64,000 nucleotides of DNA from Clostridia bacterium (lineage in GTDB: Bacteria > Bacillota > Clostridia > Christensenellales > Aristaeellaceae), in contig JAFPWH010000032.1 in the NCBI GenBank assembly GCA_017395065.1, positions 1 to 64,000 of the forward strand, read 5' to 3'. Made by a program: the position numbers and the translations under genes. The notes under the pieces were generated by a model, which was not told the origin of the DNA, did no database searches, and saw only the letters and a program-made list of their open reading frames with translations. Shown here in pieces: positions 48,487 through 57,861 of this stretch. Each line of letters starts with the position of its first letter. Position 1 is the stretch's first letter.

Positions 48487-50019
48487 TTGAAGTTCAACAA
48501 GTACCAGTGGGAGCTTTATTTGAAGGCTGGAGGGCAGAAGACTGTACAACGATTTCATGACTTCTTGGAAGGCCAGTTGGAGGATTATCCCAATCTGGTA
48601 AAGCAGCTTGTATCTGGATTCTGTCCAGATTCAGACATTATCAAACGTAGATATGAAGAGGCTTGTTTAGCCGTAAAAGAAATTAAAGAGCTATTCCCTG
48701 AAGACGCATCTTCCTTACAGGATGACTCGGAAGAAGTAATCAGTGAGAATCCCTTATCGGCTCAGGCTGCCATCCTGGACTTTTGGAATGATTATTCCCA
48801 AAACCTCAATATAAAGAAGCTAAATTGGAAAGAATTTGCAGGTTTTATTTCATTGTTGCTATACGAAACCCAAGTTTGGTGTTATGAGGACGCGGCTTTG
48901 TTCTTTCCTTATTTTTTTCAAGGCTGCTTTAAAGTTTTATCTGCGATTGCAGATACTTTTAGCATTGAATTGCCACAATTGCCCGGTAAATCCCAGTACA
49001 TGGAAAGGCTCTTGTACTACGGTCATTTATGCGATATTTTTATTGATTTTGCAAATGAAAACGATTTGAGTTCCGAAGAGCTTTTCGCCTTCCTTTATGA
49101 TTATGCTCCCGCATGTGTCGGAGGGATAAGCTGGGCTCAAAACGACACGCCTGAGCCTCACAACATATATGTGTTTGGTTATGGAGCCGATTACCCCGAA
49201 CTAGATGAGAATCGCAAGTGGATATGTCAGGGAAATCCTGAAATGCAGCTCGGCGATATTGGATTACTATATCATTGGGCTCCAGATAGTTGCTACACAT
49301 CTATATGGAGGGCAGTCTCCCCAGGGTTCTATGATCCACTTGGTATTCATGACCGCTATGTTTGCTATGGCAGTCCAATTCTAATACCTCATATAACTTT
49401 TGCAGATCTAAAGGCAGACTCCATATTCCGAGAGACTGCATTGGTTAAGACGAACATGCTCCGCATGGACGGTGCTCCGATGCTTCCCAGCGAATACATG
49501 CATTTGCTGGATATGGCTCGGGCAAAAGGTGAAATTCCAGACAATGTACCTACGTTTGAGCTGCATACTGATATTGAGCATGGTGAGCTTCAGTTAGAGC
49601 GAGACGTAGAAATCCAGTTACTTGAACCTTTGTTGCTACGGCTGGGATGGAAACCTGAAGATTGGTGTCGCCAAATGCCCGTACGCGTCGGACGAGGAAC
49701 AAGTAAATACCCAGATTATGTAATCAATCCCGTTTACACGAAGTATAATGAACGCGGAGACATCGTGCTTGAAGCAAAACTCTCTATACCAAGCAAGAAG
49801 CAAGTTGACCATGATCGTGGGCAAGCTCATTCTTACGCAAAGTTGCTCGGTGCCTATGCATATGTTTTAGTAGCTAAAGAAGGTATTTGGATATCAGAAA
49901 AGTCAGACGATTTCACACGTATAACGCAATACTCTTGGAAAGATTTAGAAGACAACGATATCTTCTCCGGAGTATATGAAGCTTTAGGCAACAGAAAAAG
50001 AAATACTCAGAGGAGGTAA
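48487..50019 (+). CDS. EVE/PUA-like plus PD-(D/E)xK nuclease protein; candidate modified-DNA restriction or defence gene
   Basis: A 510-residue protein in an AT-rich island. Residues about 1-200 are a helical region of unknown type. About 205-345 resembles an EVE/PUA-type domain: GDIGLLYHWAPDSCYTSIWR and VSPGFYDPLGIHDRYV. The C-terminal 370-475 fits a PD-(D/E)xK nuclease of the HSDR_N type, with Asp410 in YPDYVI, Glu429 and Lys431 in VLEAKLSI and an upstream Glu380. TTG at 48487 is chosen because AAGGAAG lies 8 nt before. EVE domains bind modified cytosines, so a modification-dependent role is inferred; the EVE call is the weaker part. Confidence 0.75.
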   Translation: MKFNKYQWELYLKAGGQKTVQRFHDFLEGQLEDYPNLVKQLVSGFCPDSDIIKRRYEEACLAVKEIKELFPEDASSLQDDSEEVISENPLSAQAAILDFWNDYSQNLNIKKLNWKEFAGFISLLLYETQVWCYEDAALFFPYFFQGCFKVLSAIADTFSIELPQLPGKSQYMERLLYYGHLCDIFIDFANENDLSSEELFAFLYDYAPACVGGISWAQNDTPEPHNIYVFGYGADYPELDENRKWICQGNPEMQLGDIGLLYHWAPDSCYTSIWRAVSPGFYDPLGIHDRYVCYGSPILIPHITFADLKADSIFRETALVKTNMLRMDGAPMLPSEYMHLLDMARAKGEIPDNVPTFELHTDIEHGELQLERDVEIQLLEPLLLRLGWKPEDWCRQMPVRVGRGTSKYPDYVINPVYTKYNERGDIVLEAKLSIPSKKQVDHDRGQAHSYAKLLGAYAYVLVAKEGIWISEKSDDFTRITQYSWKDLEDNDIFSGVYEALGNRKRNTQRR

Positions 50020-50070
50020 TTTGGGGCTGATGCTGCATCTGGAAGAACAGAGATATGTTTTTCGATCTTC

Positions 50071-50126
50071 CGACCTCATCAGTCAACCTTCGGCTGACAG
50101 TTTCTCTATAGGAGAAGACTTTTTGG
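50071..50126 (+). repeat. CGACCTCATC double-hairpin dispersed element, copy 3
   Basis: CGACCTCATCA, first stem GTCAaCC/GGcTGAC, second stem TTTCTC/GGAGAAg and an ACTTTTTGG end. It has the same layout as copies 1 and 2 but sits in an AT-rich gap 35 kb away. The 50020-50248 gap has no other gene. Confidence 0.65.
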
Positions 50127-50188
50127 GTTTAGCATACCTATTTTGAATGCTAAAATCTTGTTTTGTGCAGCGTATAACAGTATCTTCG

Positions 50189-50217
50189 TTGAATCAAAGG
50201 CCCTAAAGCGCTATAAT
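50189..50217 (+). promoter_or_regulatory. Promoter of the MATE gene at 50249
   Basis: TTGAAT (50189-50194), 17-bp spacer and TATAAT (50212-50217), 31 bp before the ATG. Confidence 0.75.
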
Positions 50218-50248
50218 CCGCTTGAGCAGTATTTCAGGCGGATTATTT

Positions 50249-51628
50249 ATGGATATTCAGAATGAGCGTACAAACGTCAACGATCTGACTCAGGGCGTGG
50301 TTTGGAAAAAGCTGCTGCGCTTTTTGTTTCCCATACTGACGGGGTTGCTGTTTCAGCAGCTTTACAACACCGCGGACGCGTTCATCGTCGGCTATTTTCT
50401 GGACGACAATGCGCTGGCGGCTGTCGGCGGCAGCGTTTCGGTGATCACGAACCTGATCATCGGCTTTTTTGCAGGGCTCGTGAGCGGCGCCACGGTCATG
50501 ATTTCCCAAAGCTACGGCGCGGGCGACTACGACAGGCTTTCGCGGACGCTGCACACCTGCTTCGTGTTCTGCGTGGGCGTGGGGCTTGCGATCACAGTGG
50601 GCGGGTACTTTGCCGCCCCAGGCGCGCTCAGGATCGTAAAGAACCACAATGTGCTGATGCACGATTCGACGCAGTATCTCAGGATCTACCTGTGCGGCGC
50701 GGTGCCGCTGCTGGTTTACAACCTGTTTCAGGGCACTTTGCAGGCCGTCGGCGATTCGGGGCGGCCGCTGAAGTACCTGATCTGCAGCTGCCTTACGAAC
50801 ATCGCGCTGGATCTGCTGTTTATCGGCGTCTTCGGCTGGCGCGTAATGGGTGCGGCGCTGGCCAGCGTGCTGAGCATGTGCCTTTGCACGGCGCTGGCGA
50901 TGGGGCACTTTCTGCGCACCGACAAGCCGCACCGCTTCAGCTTCGCAAAGCTCAAAATCGACAGAAGCGTGCTTGGCGGCATGATCCACATAGGTCTGCC
51001 CTCCGGGCTGCAAAGCAGCATGTATTCGCTCAGCAACATCATCATACAGGCGGCGATCAACGGACTGGGCGATACGAACATCGTGTCCGCCTGGACGGCG
51101 ACGGCGAGGCTGGACGGGCTTTACTGGGTGACCACGAACGCCTTCGGCATCGCGATCTCCTCTTTCGCGGGCCAGTGCTACGGCGCGGGCAAGACCGAGC
51201 GCATGAAGCAGGCCATGCGCACCTGCATGGCCATAAGTCTGAGCGTGACGGCGTTGCTTTCCACCTTCCTTATGCTGATCGCGCGGCCGGCGTACAGCCT
51301 GTTCGTAAAGAGCCCCGTGGCGATCGACAAAGCCATAGAGATCATGTGGTGCATCGTGCCGTTTTACTTCACCTGGAGCTATTCGGAGGTGCTGACGGGC
51401 ACCCTGCGCGGCACGGGCAACACGTTCATTCCCATGATCATCGTATTGATCGGCACGTGCATTTTCCGCGTCGTGTGGATGTATACGGTCGTGCCCGCGT
51501 GGAACAACGTCGTGGGCATAAGCATCGTCTACGTGATCTCGTGGGTCATAACCGGCGTCGCGTTCACGTTTTATTACATCCGCTGCCGAAAGAACGGCTT
51601 CCTCAACGGAAAGCGCAGCAGGTTTTAG
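50249..51628 (+). CDS. MATE-family efflux transporter (second in window)
   Basis: A 459-residue membrane protein with twelve predicted helices, of the NorM/DinF type. Visible: KKLLRFLFPILTGLLFQQLYNTADAFIVGYFL, GLVSGATVMISQSYG and GGMIHIGLPSGLQSSM. The start ATG at 50249 has AGGCGG 9 nt upstream; the upstream-extended reading frame is not needed. It shares the fold, not close sequence, with the 20957-22354 transporter. Substrate unknown. GC content returns to the background level here. Confidence 0.92.
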   Translation: MDIQNERTNVNDLTQGVVWKKLLRFLFPILTGLLFQQLYNTADAFIVGYFLDDNALAAVGGSVSVITNLIIGFFAGLVSGATVMISQSYGAGDYDRLSRTLHTCFVFCVGVGLAITVGGYFAAPGALRIVKNHNVLMHDSTQYLRIYLCGAVPLLVYNLFQGTLQAVGDSGRPLKYLICSCLTNIALDLLFIGVFGWRVMGAALASVLSMCLCTALAMGHFLRTDKPHRFSFAKLKIDRSVLGGMIHIGLPSGLQSSMYSLSNIIIQAAINGLGDTNIVSAWTATARLDGLYWVTTNAFGIAISSFAGQCYGAGKTERMKQAMRTCMAISLSVTALLSTFLMLIARPAYSLFVKSPVAIDKAIEIMWCIVPFYFTWSYSEVLTGTLRGTGNTFIPMIIVLIGTCIFRVVWMYTVVPAWNNVVGISIVYVISWVITGVAFTFYYIRCRKNGFLNGKRSRF

Positions 51629-51708
51629 AGAGGATTCCGTCGCGGCGGTGACCACGGCAGTCTCTCTGATCGGAAAGGCGAAATAAACGGGATAAACAGC
51701 ATCGAAAC

Positions 51709-51750
51709 AGCGCGGCAAAAAAGCTTTTGTGAGCCTTTGCCGCGCTTTTA
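51709..51750. terminator. Bidirectional terminator between MATE and lplA
   Basis: AGCGCGGCAAA (51709-51719) pairs with TTTGCCGCGCT (51736-51746), followed by TTTTA on the plus strand; it serves both convergent genes. Confidence 0.85.
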
Positions 51751-51764
51751 CTGTCGTTTTTCTG

Positions 51765-52727
51765 TTAAATGGACAGGCCTGCGACCCAGTCGGCGATCTC
51801 TGCCGCTCCTTTCAGCGGTTTCAGCGCTTCGGTCATCGATTTTACGTCAAACGCCGCACCTGTAAGTACGTCCGAGACGGCTTTGGGCAGGCTGTCGTCC
51901 ATGCAGTCGGAGTAGACGCTGCACATCGCGATGCGGCCGCCCGCGACGTTCAGGCACAGGCGCACGGAGCCGATGGAGAGGCGGGTTTCGAATTCCACGT
52001 CGTAGCGGGGGCTCTCCCCCATGCGCCAATCTCGCGACATGCGCTCCCGCGTGAGCTTTTCAAGCCTCGAAGCGAAAGCGCCGTCCATGGGATAGGCTTC
52101 CGCTTTGCCGTATTCCCTCTCAAACGCCTCCTTAAGGGCGGTCTTCATTCCTTCGACCGTTATCTCTGCCGACAGCTCATTCAGATTGCACACCCGCGCG
52201 CGCACGCTCTTGATGCCCTTGGCCTCCAGCTTCAGCTTCGAGGGCGTAAGGTATTTGGGAAGCGCGCCGAGCTCTGCAGCAATGAGCAGCGTCCCGTGCT
52301 GCAGGCGGTTGTTTCCCCGCTTGCAGACAGCCGTGCCGGAGACCTTGAGGCCGTTTACGCACAGGTCGTTCCTTCCGCTGATCTCAGCCGCAATCCCGAA
52401 TCCGGAAAGCGCGGAAAGGACCACGCGCAGCTGCCGCTTTTCGTCATATACGTCGTCCGAAGCGATGAACGAATAATTCAGGTTGCCCGAATCGTGCCAG
52501 ACGGCGCCGCCGCCGGATATGCGGCGAACAAGCTGAACGCCGTCCGCGTTCAGCTTGTCCATGTCACATTCGATATAGGGATTCTGGTTTCTGCCGACGA
52601 TGACCGCGCGGTCGTTCACATACAGGTACAGCGCGATCTCGCCGGAGGCGAGTTCGTTCAATACGAGCTCGTCCCGGGCAAGATTTTCATACGCGTCCCC
52701 GCGCGGCGCGGTCAGGAAATACGGCAT
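51765..52727 (-). CDS. lplA: Lipoate-protein ligase A
   Basis: A 320-residue ligase that attaches lipoate to lipoyl domains via lipoyl-AMP. It shows RRISGGGAVWHDSGNLNYSF, the conserved adenylate- and lipoate-binding block, and the LplA-type N- and C-terminal parts. The gene overlaps the E1 gene by one base, so it is the last member of the 2-oxoacid dehydrogenase operon and probably lipoylates its E2. This implies the cell can scavenge lipoate for this complex. Confidence 0.95.
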   Translation of the reverse strand: MPYFLTAPRGDAYENLARDELVLNELASGEIALYLYVNDRAVIVGRNQNPYIECDMDKLNADGVQLVRRISGGGAVWHDSGNLNYSFIASDDVYDEKRQLRVVLSALSGFGIAAEISGRNDLCVNGLKVSGTAVCKRGNNRLQHGTLLIAAELGALPKYLTPSKLKLEAKGIKSVRARVCNLNELSAEITVEGMKTALKEAFEREYGKAEAYPMDGAFASRLEKLTRERMSRDWRMGESPRYDVEFETRLSIGSVRLCLNVAGGRIAMCSVYSDCMDDSLPKAVSDVLTGAAFDVKSMTEALKPLKGAAEIADWVAGLSI

Positions 52728-55204
52728 CAGGCGCCCGCCTTCAGGCGGCGCTCAAGCTCCACGTCGCTGGCTGCGGTCTCGGCAACGTAGCCGGGGATGG
52801 GCACGATGCGGGTGTGGATGGCGTCGATGATCCACTTGGGCTGCGGGAAGAAATACTCGTCGAACTCGAAGGGAGGCGTGATCCAGTTGCGCGCGCCGAT
52901 CACGATGCAGGGCGCGTCGAGGTAATCGAAGCAAAGCTCGGTGATGTTCGCGGCGACGTCGTTTAAGAAGGAGCCCCTCTGGCAGGCGTCGGATACCAGC
53001 ACCACGCGGCCGGTCTTCTTTACGGAAGCGATGATCTTCTCGTAATTGAGCGGCACCAGCGAGTGGAGGTTGATGATCTCGGCCTCCATGCCGTACTTCT
53101 CCTTGAGCTCGTCCGCGGCGGTCACGGCCCTGTACAGCGCCGCGCCTACGGTCAGGATGGTCACGTCCTTGCCCTCGCGGATCAGGTTCGTGTCGCCGAT
53201 CTCGATCTCGTAGCTCTCCTTGGGCACGCCGCCCTCGTGGAACTGTTCGCCCATGTCGTAGATGCGCTGGCTCTCGAAGAACACCACGGGATCGGTGCCG
53301 TTGAGCGCGGTCTGCATAAGACCCTTGGCTTCCCAGGGCGTCGCGGGGAAGCAAACCTTGAGGCCCGGGATGTGGGCGCAAAGGCTCGTCCAGTCCTGAG
53401 AGTGCTGCGCGCCGTACTTGGAGCCGACGGAAACGCGCAGGATCACGGGCATCTTGAGGATGCCGGCGCTCATGGCCTGCCACTTGCTCATCTGGTTGAA
53501 GATCTCGTCGCCGGCGCGGCCGATAAAGTCCGCGTACATCAGTTCGACGACGGCTCTGCCGCCGCACATGGCGTAGCCCACCGCGCTGCCCACGATGCAG
53601 GCTTCGGAAATGGGCGCGTTGAACAGGCGGCTGTGCGGGAGCACGTCGGGAAGGCCGCGGTAGACGGCGAACGCGCCGCCCCAGTCGCGCACGTCCTCGC
53701 CGTAGGAGACGAGCGAGCTGTCTTCATAAAACTTGTCGATCAGGGGCTCGAAGATGGCGTCGCGGATATTGAAGACCTTCATCTTGGAGACGGGCTTGCC
53801 GTTCTCGTCGAAGGCGAAGCGGGTCTTGCCCGCGATCTGCTGAACCCTGGGGCACTCCTCCTTGGGCGCGAGCACGCAGCTCTTTTCGGTGCCGAAGGCG
53901 GGGACCTTCCCGTTGGAGAACATCAGGCGCTCAACGAGCATGGGATCGGCCTTCATGTCGGCATAGGGGCTGAATTCCTTGTCGGCCGCGTGGCGGCAGA
54001 TGTTGGTCATGCGCTCCTTGGTCTCGGCGAGGATCTCCTCGAACTTGCTGTCCGCGGCGACGCCGGCGTCCACGAGGCCCGCCCTGTAGGTGATGATGGG
54101 ATCCACGGCCATCCAGTCGTTGATCTCGTCCTTCTCGCGGTAGGCGTTCTGGTCGGAGACGCTGTGGCCGCAGAAGCGGTAGGTCAGGGTGTCCAGCAGC
54201 ACGGGGCCGTCGCCGGCCTTGAGGATCTCGAGCTTGCGCTTCATGGCGTCGATGACGGCCAGGGGGTTGAAGCCGTCGATGCGCTCGGCGTGCATTTGGT
54301 TGGGCGTAAAGCCGGCGCCTATTCTGGCCAGCATGTCGTAGGCCATGGTCTCGCCCTTTGTCTGGCCGCCCATGCCGTAGCCGTTGTTGAAGATGTTGAA
54401 CAGGATCGGAAGGCCGGTCGCGGGCTTTCCGTTGTCCGTCCAGAGGGTGTGGAACTGATCCATGCAGGCGAAGTTCAGCGCTTCCAGCACGGGGCCGCAG
54501 CCAAGGGAGCCGTCGCCGATGTTGCATACGACGAAGCCCGTCTTGTCGTTGCACTTTTTGTACAGCGCCGCGCCCGTCGCGATGGGGGCAGAGCCGCCGA
54601 CGATCGCGTTGTTGGGATAGACGCCGAAGGGCAGGAAGAACGCGTGCATGCTGCCGCCAAGACCCATGTGGAAGCCGGTCTTGCGGGCAAAAATCTCGGA
54701 CAGTGTTCCGTAGAGGATGAAACGGATGGCCAGCTCCTTCACGCTTTGCGTGGGGCCCATCTTTTCGACGGCCCTGAGCGTCGCGCCGCCAAGGAAGCCT
54801 TCCATGATCTTAAGGAGTTCTTCGTCGCTGAGCTTCTGAATGGAGGACAGCGACTTGGCGAGGATCTCGGAGTGGCTCCTGTGGGAACCGAACTGATAAT
54901 CGTCGGGCGTCATCAGGTAGGCCTGGCCGACGCAGGCGGCTTCCTGGCCGACGGACAGATGCGCGGGGCCGGGATAGGTGGTCTCCACGCCGTTGTAGAC
55001 CTTCTGGGTCTTGATCTGCGTGAGCATGCTTTCGAACTCGCGCAGGATGGTGATGTCGCGGTAGATGCGGATCAGGTCCTCGTCGGCGAAGTTTTTGCGC
55101 TCCTCGGCGACGGTCTTGTCATAGGCGTTTACCGGAATGTCCTCAAAGTGGATGATGCTCTTGGCTCTGATCTCGTTCGGGCCGTAGTATAACGATTTAG
55201 GCAT
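52727..55204 (-). CDS. 2-oxoacid/acetoin dehydrogenase E1, alpha and beta domains fused
   Basis: An 825-residue thiamine diphosphate enzyme. The alpha part (about 1-420) has FGSHRSHSEILAKS, the TPP motif CNIGDGSLGCGPVLEALNFA and IFNNGYG, and NAYREKDEI. The beta part (about 470-825) has SYGEDVRDWGGAFAVYRGLP, FNAPISEACIVGSAVG, MYADFIGRAGDEIFNQ and SDACQRGSFLNDVA. Alpha and beta subunits are usually separate genes in this family. It catalyses decarboxylation and reductive acetylation of E2; whether the substrate is pyruvate, acetoin or a branched-chain acid is not readable. Position in the operon suggests it uses a product of the sugar-phosphate genes. Confidence 0.92.
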   Translation of the reverse strand: MPKSLYYGPNEIRAKSIIHFEDIPVNAYDKTVAEERKNFADEDLIRIYRDITILREFESMLTQIKTQKVYNGVETTYPGPAHLSVGQEAACVGQAYLMTPDDYQFGSHRSHSEILAKSLSSIQKLSDEELLKIMEGFLGGATLRAVEKMGPTQSVKELAIRFILYGTLSEIFARKTGFHMGLGGSMHAFFLPFGVYPNNAIVGGSAPIATGAALYKKCNDKTGFVVCNIGDGSLGCGPVLEALNFACMDQFHTLWTDNGKPATGLPILFNIFNNGYGMGGQTKGETMAYDMLARIGAGFTPNQMHAERIDGFNPLAVIDAMKRKLEILKAGDGPVLLDTLTYRFCGHSVSDQNAYREKDEINDWMAVDPIITYRAGLVDAGVAADSKFEEILAETKERMTNICRHAADKEFSPYADMKADPMLVERLMFSNGKVPAFGTEKSCVLAPKEECPRVQQIAGKTRFAFDENGKPVSKMKVFNIRDAIFEPLIDKFYEDSSLVSYGEDVRDWGGAFAVYRGLPDVLPHSRLFNAPISEACIVGSAVGYAMCGGRAVVELMYADFIGRAGDEIFNQMSKWQAMSAGILKMPVILRVSVGSKYGAQHSQDWTSLCAHIPGLKVCFPATPWEAKGLMQTALNGTDPVVFFESQRIYDMGEQFHEGGVPKESYEIEIGDTNLIREGKDVTILTVGAALYRAVTAADELKEKYGMEAEIINLHSLVPLNYEKIIASVKKTGRVVLVSDACQRGSFLNDVAANITELCFDYLDAPCIVIGARNWITPPFEFDEYFFPQPKWIIDAIHTRIVPIPGYVAETAASDVELERRLKAGA

Positions 55205-55225
55205 GACGTTTTCCCCCTTATTGTA

Positions 55226-56599
55226 TTACAGTTTGAAAATGGCTTCGCGGATGACCTCGCAGACCGTGGGATGCGGGAACACGAATTTCTTGAGGCGCTC
55301 GGGCGGCAGTTCGGTGTCCACCATCATGGCCGCAGAGAGGATCATCTCGGAGGCGTAGGAGCCCACGATGTGCACGCCCACGGCCCTGTTTTTGTCCTGA
55401 TCCAGCACGATCTTGCAAAAGCCCTTGCCGCCGTCGACTTCAGCCACGTACCTGCCCGCGTACATCATGGGCACGTTGACCTCTTTGACCTTGAGGCCCG
55501 CCTTTTCGGCAGCCTCTTTGGTATAGCCGACGCTTGCGACCTCGGGGTCGGTGTAGATGACGGACGGGATGGAATTGTAGTTGATCCTGTCCTTCTTGCC
55601 GAGGATGTTGTTTACGGCGACCTCGGCCTCGCGGTAGGCGGTGTGCGCCAGCATGACCTTGCCGTTGCAGTCGCCGACCGCCCAGACGTTGGGTACGCTG
55701 GTAGCAAGCGTATCGTCGGTCACGATCGCGCCGCGGTTCATTTCAATGTTCAGGCTTTCGAGCCCTACGCCCTTCGTCGCAGCTCTGCGGCCAACGGACA
55801 GGAGCACCTTGTCGCAGGGGCACTCGTGCATGCCCTCGCTGTCCTCGTAGACGACCGCGCCGCTCTTGACCGAAAGCACTTTTGCGGAGAGCTTGAAGAC
55901 CATGCCGCGCTTTGCGTAGGCGTCCATCAGTACCTTGCAGATGTCGTTGTCGGTCGGGCCTGCAATCTTGTTCATCATTTCGATCACGGTGACCTTTACG
56001 CCCACGGAGGCGAAGTAGCAGGCCATCTCAAGGCCGATGACGCCGCCGCCGATGACGGCGAGCTCCTTGGGCAGTTGGGTCTCGTCCAGAATCTCGCGGT
56101 TGGTCATCACGAAGCCGCTCTCCACGCCTTCCTTTACGCCGGGGATCGGCGGAACGACCGCTTCGGAGCCGCAGGCTACGATCAGCCTGTCGGCAAAGTA
56201 TTCCTTGCCCTCCGAGACGACCTTGAATTTGCCGTCCTGCTTTCCTTCGATCACCGCGGCGGAAGTAACGACGCTGACCTTGTTGGCGCTCATCGTCATG
56301 CCCACGCCGCTGACCAGCGTCTTTACGACCTTGGCCTTGCGCTTTATGACCTGCGCGTGATCGAAGGTCACGTTTTCGCTCTTAACGCCGAAGTTTTCAC
56401 TCTCGGTCGCGTGGCGGTAGAGCTTCGCGGAATTGAGCAGCGTCTTGGTGGGGATGCAGCCCTCGTTCAGGCACACGCCGCCAAGGGCCCTCTTTTCAAA
56501 CAGGCAAACCTTCAAACCGCCCTGAGAGGCGCGTTCCGCGGCGAGATATCCGCCCGGGCCGCCGCCGATGACGATAAGATCAAAGCTGTCCATACGCAT
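55226..56599 (-). CDS. lpdA: Dihydrolipoyl dehydrogenase (E3)
   Basis: A 457-residue flavoprotein that reoxidises dihydrolipoyl groups. It has the FAD-binding IVIGGGPGGYLAAERASQ, the redox disulfide in GGVCLNEGCIPTKTLLN, the NAD-binding GGGVIGLEMACYF, and the catalytic His-Glu pair in HPTVCEVIREA. No N-terminal lipoyl domain is present. It lies between E2 and E1 in the operon. Confidence 0.97.
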   Translation of the reverse strand: MRMDSFDLIVIGGGPGGYLAAERASQGGLKVCLFEKRALGGVCLNEGCIPTKTLLNSAKLYRHATESENFGVKSENVTFDHAQVIKRKAKVVKTLVSGVGMTMSANKVSVVTSAAVIEGKQDGKFKVVSEGKEYFADRLIVACGSEAVVPPIPGVKEGVESGFVMTNREILDETQLPKELAVIGGGVIGLEMACYFASVGVKVTVIEMMNKIAGPTDNDICKVLMDAYAKRGMVFKLSAKVLSVKSGAVVYEDSEGMHECPCDKVLLSVGRRAATKGVGLESLNIEMNRGAIVTDDTLATSVPNVWAVGDCNGKVMLAHTAYREAEVAVNNILGKKDRINYNSIPSVIYTDPEVASVGYTKEAAEKAGLKVKEVNVPMMYAGRYVAEVDGGKGFCKIVLDQDKNRAVGVHIVGSYASEMILSAAMMVDTELPPERLKKFVFPHPTVCEVIREAIFKL

Positions 56600-56607
56600 T
56601 TTCTCCT

Positions 56608-57861
56608 TTATTTTGCGAGCAAGAGCGTAAACTTCTCAAGGCTCTTGCCCAGCTCGCTTACGAATTTGCTGGCGGGCGAACCGTCCACGGCCCTGTGGTC
56701 GTAGGTGAGGCTCAAGCCCATGGCGGGATAGAGCTTGATCTGGCCGTTCTCTTCCCTGACCCGCTGAGTGATGCCGCACACGCCGAGGATGGCGGTCTGC
56801 GGGGGATTGATGACGGGGGTGAACATTTCGACGCCCGTGGAGCCCAGGTTGGATACGGTAAAGGAACCGCCCGAGAGCAGATCGGGGCTGATCGCGCCGC
56901 TGCGCGCGGCCTCGGCCAGCGTCTTGACTTCCTTGCTGATCTCCAGCAGGCTTTTCGTATCGGCGTTAAAGATCGTGGGCACCATGAGGCCTCTGGGCGT
57001 ATCGACGGCGACGCCGAGATTCACGTGTTTGAAGCGGCGGATGGTCGTATCGTCGATCATGTTGGCGTTGAGGTCGGGGTAGTTGAGCAATATCCTGGAA
57101 ACGGCGTAGAGCACCATGTCGCCCAGCGTGATGCCGCCCACGTCTCCGCCCGCGGCCTTGCATTCCTTGCGGAAAGCCTGGATCGCGCCGGCGTCGAAGG
57201 AGTGGTGGTTGGTCAGCTGCGCCATGCCGTGCAGGCTGTTCATCATGGATTTGGCGATGGCCTTGCGGATGCCGGAGAACTTGACGTCCTCGTATTCGGC
57301 GGCGGGCACGGCGGGCGCTTCCGCGGCCTTGGGCGCGGCGGCTTCGGGGGCCTTGGGCGCGGGCATGCCGGTCTCCATCAGCTTTCTTACGTCGCGCTCG
57401 ATGATCCTGCCGTCCGGGCCGGTGGGCTGGGCAAAGGCCGCGTCCACGCCCGCCTTTTCAGCCAGCGTGCGCGCGCGGGGAGAGATTTTTACGCTGCCGT
57501 CCTGGTTGCGGGTGACTTCGGCCTGCGCCGCTTCGGGCTTGGCTTCTTCCGCCTTGGGGGCTTCCTCGGCCTTGGGAGAATCGGCCTTCGCGCCGCCGGG
57601 GATCAGCTCGTCGTAGCTTTCGCCCTTTTTGCCGATCGCGCAGACGTTGGTAAAGCAGGGTACCTCGTCGCCGTCGTTAAAGAAGATGGCAAGGATCTCG
57701 CCTTCCTCAGTGCTTTCGCACTCGAAGCTTGCCTTGTCGGTTTCGTAGGTGTAGAGCACGTCGCCCACCTTCACCTGATCGCCCACGTTCTTGAGCCATT
57801 TGCCGATCAGGCAGCTTTCAACGGTTATGCCCGCCTTGGGCATGATGACAGCTTTTGCCAT
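56608..57861 (-). CDS. Dihydrolipoamide acyltransferase (E2)
   Basis: A 417-residue E2 core. Residues 1-75 are one lipoyl domain with the lipoylated Lys in YETDKASFE. After a Pro/Ala/Glu linker comes the peripheral subunit-binding domain (SPRARTLAEKAGVDAAFAQP). The C-terminal catalytic domain has the active-site motif LTYDHRAVDGSPASKF. Ala/Pro-rich linkers separate the domains. It directly follows the sorbose-phosphate-reductase-like gene with no gap and precedes E3. Confidence 0.95.
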   Translation of the reverse strand: MAKAVIMPKAGITVESCLIGKWLKNVGDQVKVGDVLYTYETDKASFECESTEEGEILAIFFNDGDEVPCFTNVCAIGKKGESYDELIPGGAKADSPKAEEAPKAEEAKPEAAQAEVTRNQDGSVKISPRARTLAEKAGVDAAFAQPTGPDGRIIERDVRKLMETGMPAPKAPEAAAPKAAEAPAVPAAEYEDVKFSGIRKAIAKSMMNSLHGMAQLTNHHSFDAGAIQAFRKECKAAGGDVGGITLGDMVLYAVSRILLNYPDLNANMIDDTTIRRFKHVNLGVAVDTPRGLMVPTIFNADTKSLLEISKEVKTLAEAARSGAISPDLLSGGSFTVSNLGSTGVEMFTPVINPPQTAILGVCGITQRVREENGQIKLYPAMGLSLTYDHRAVDGSPASKFVSELGKSLEKFTLLLAK

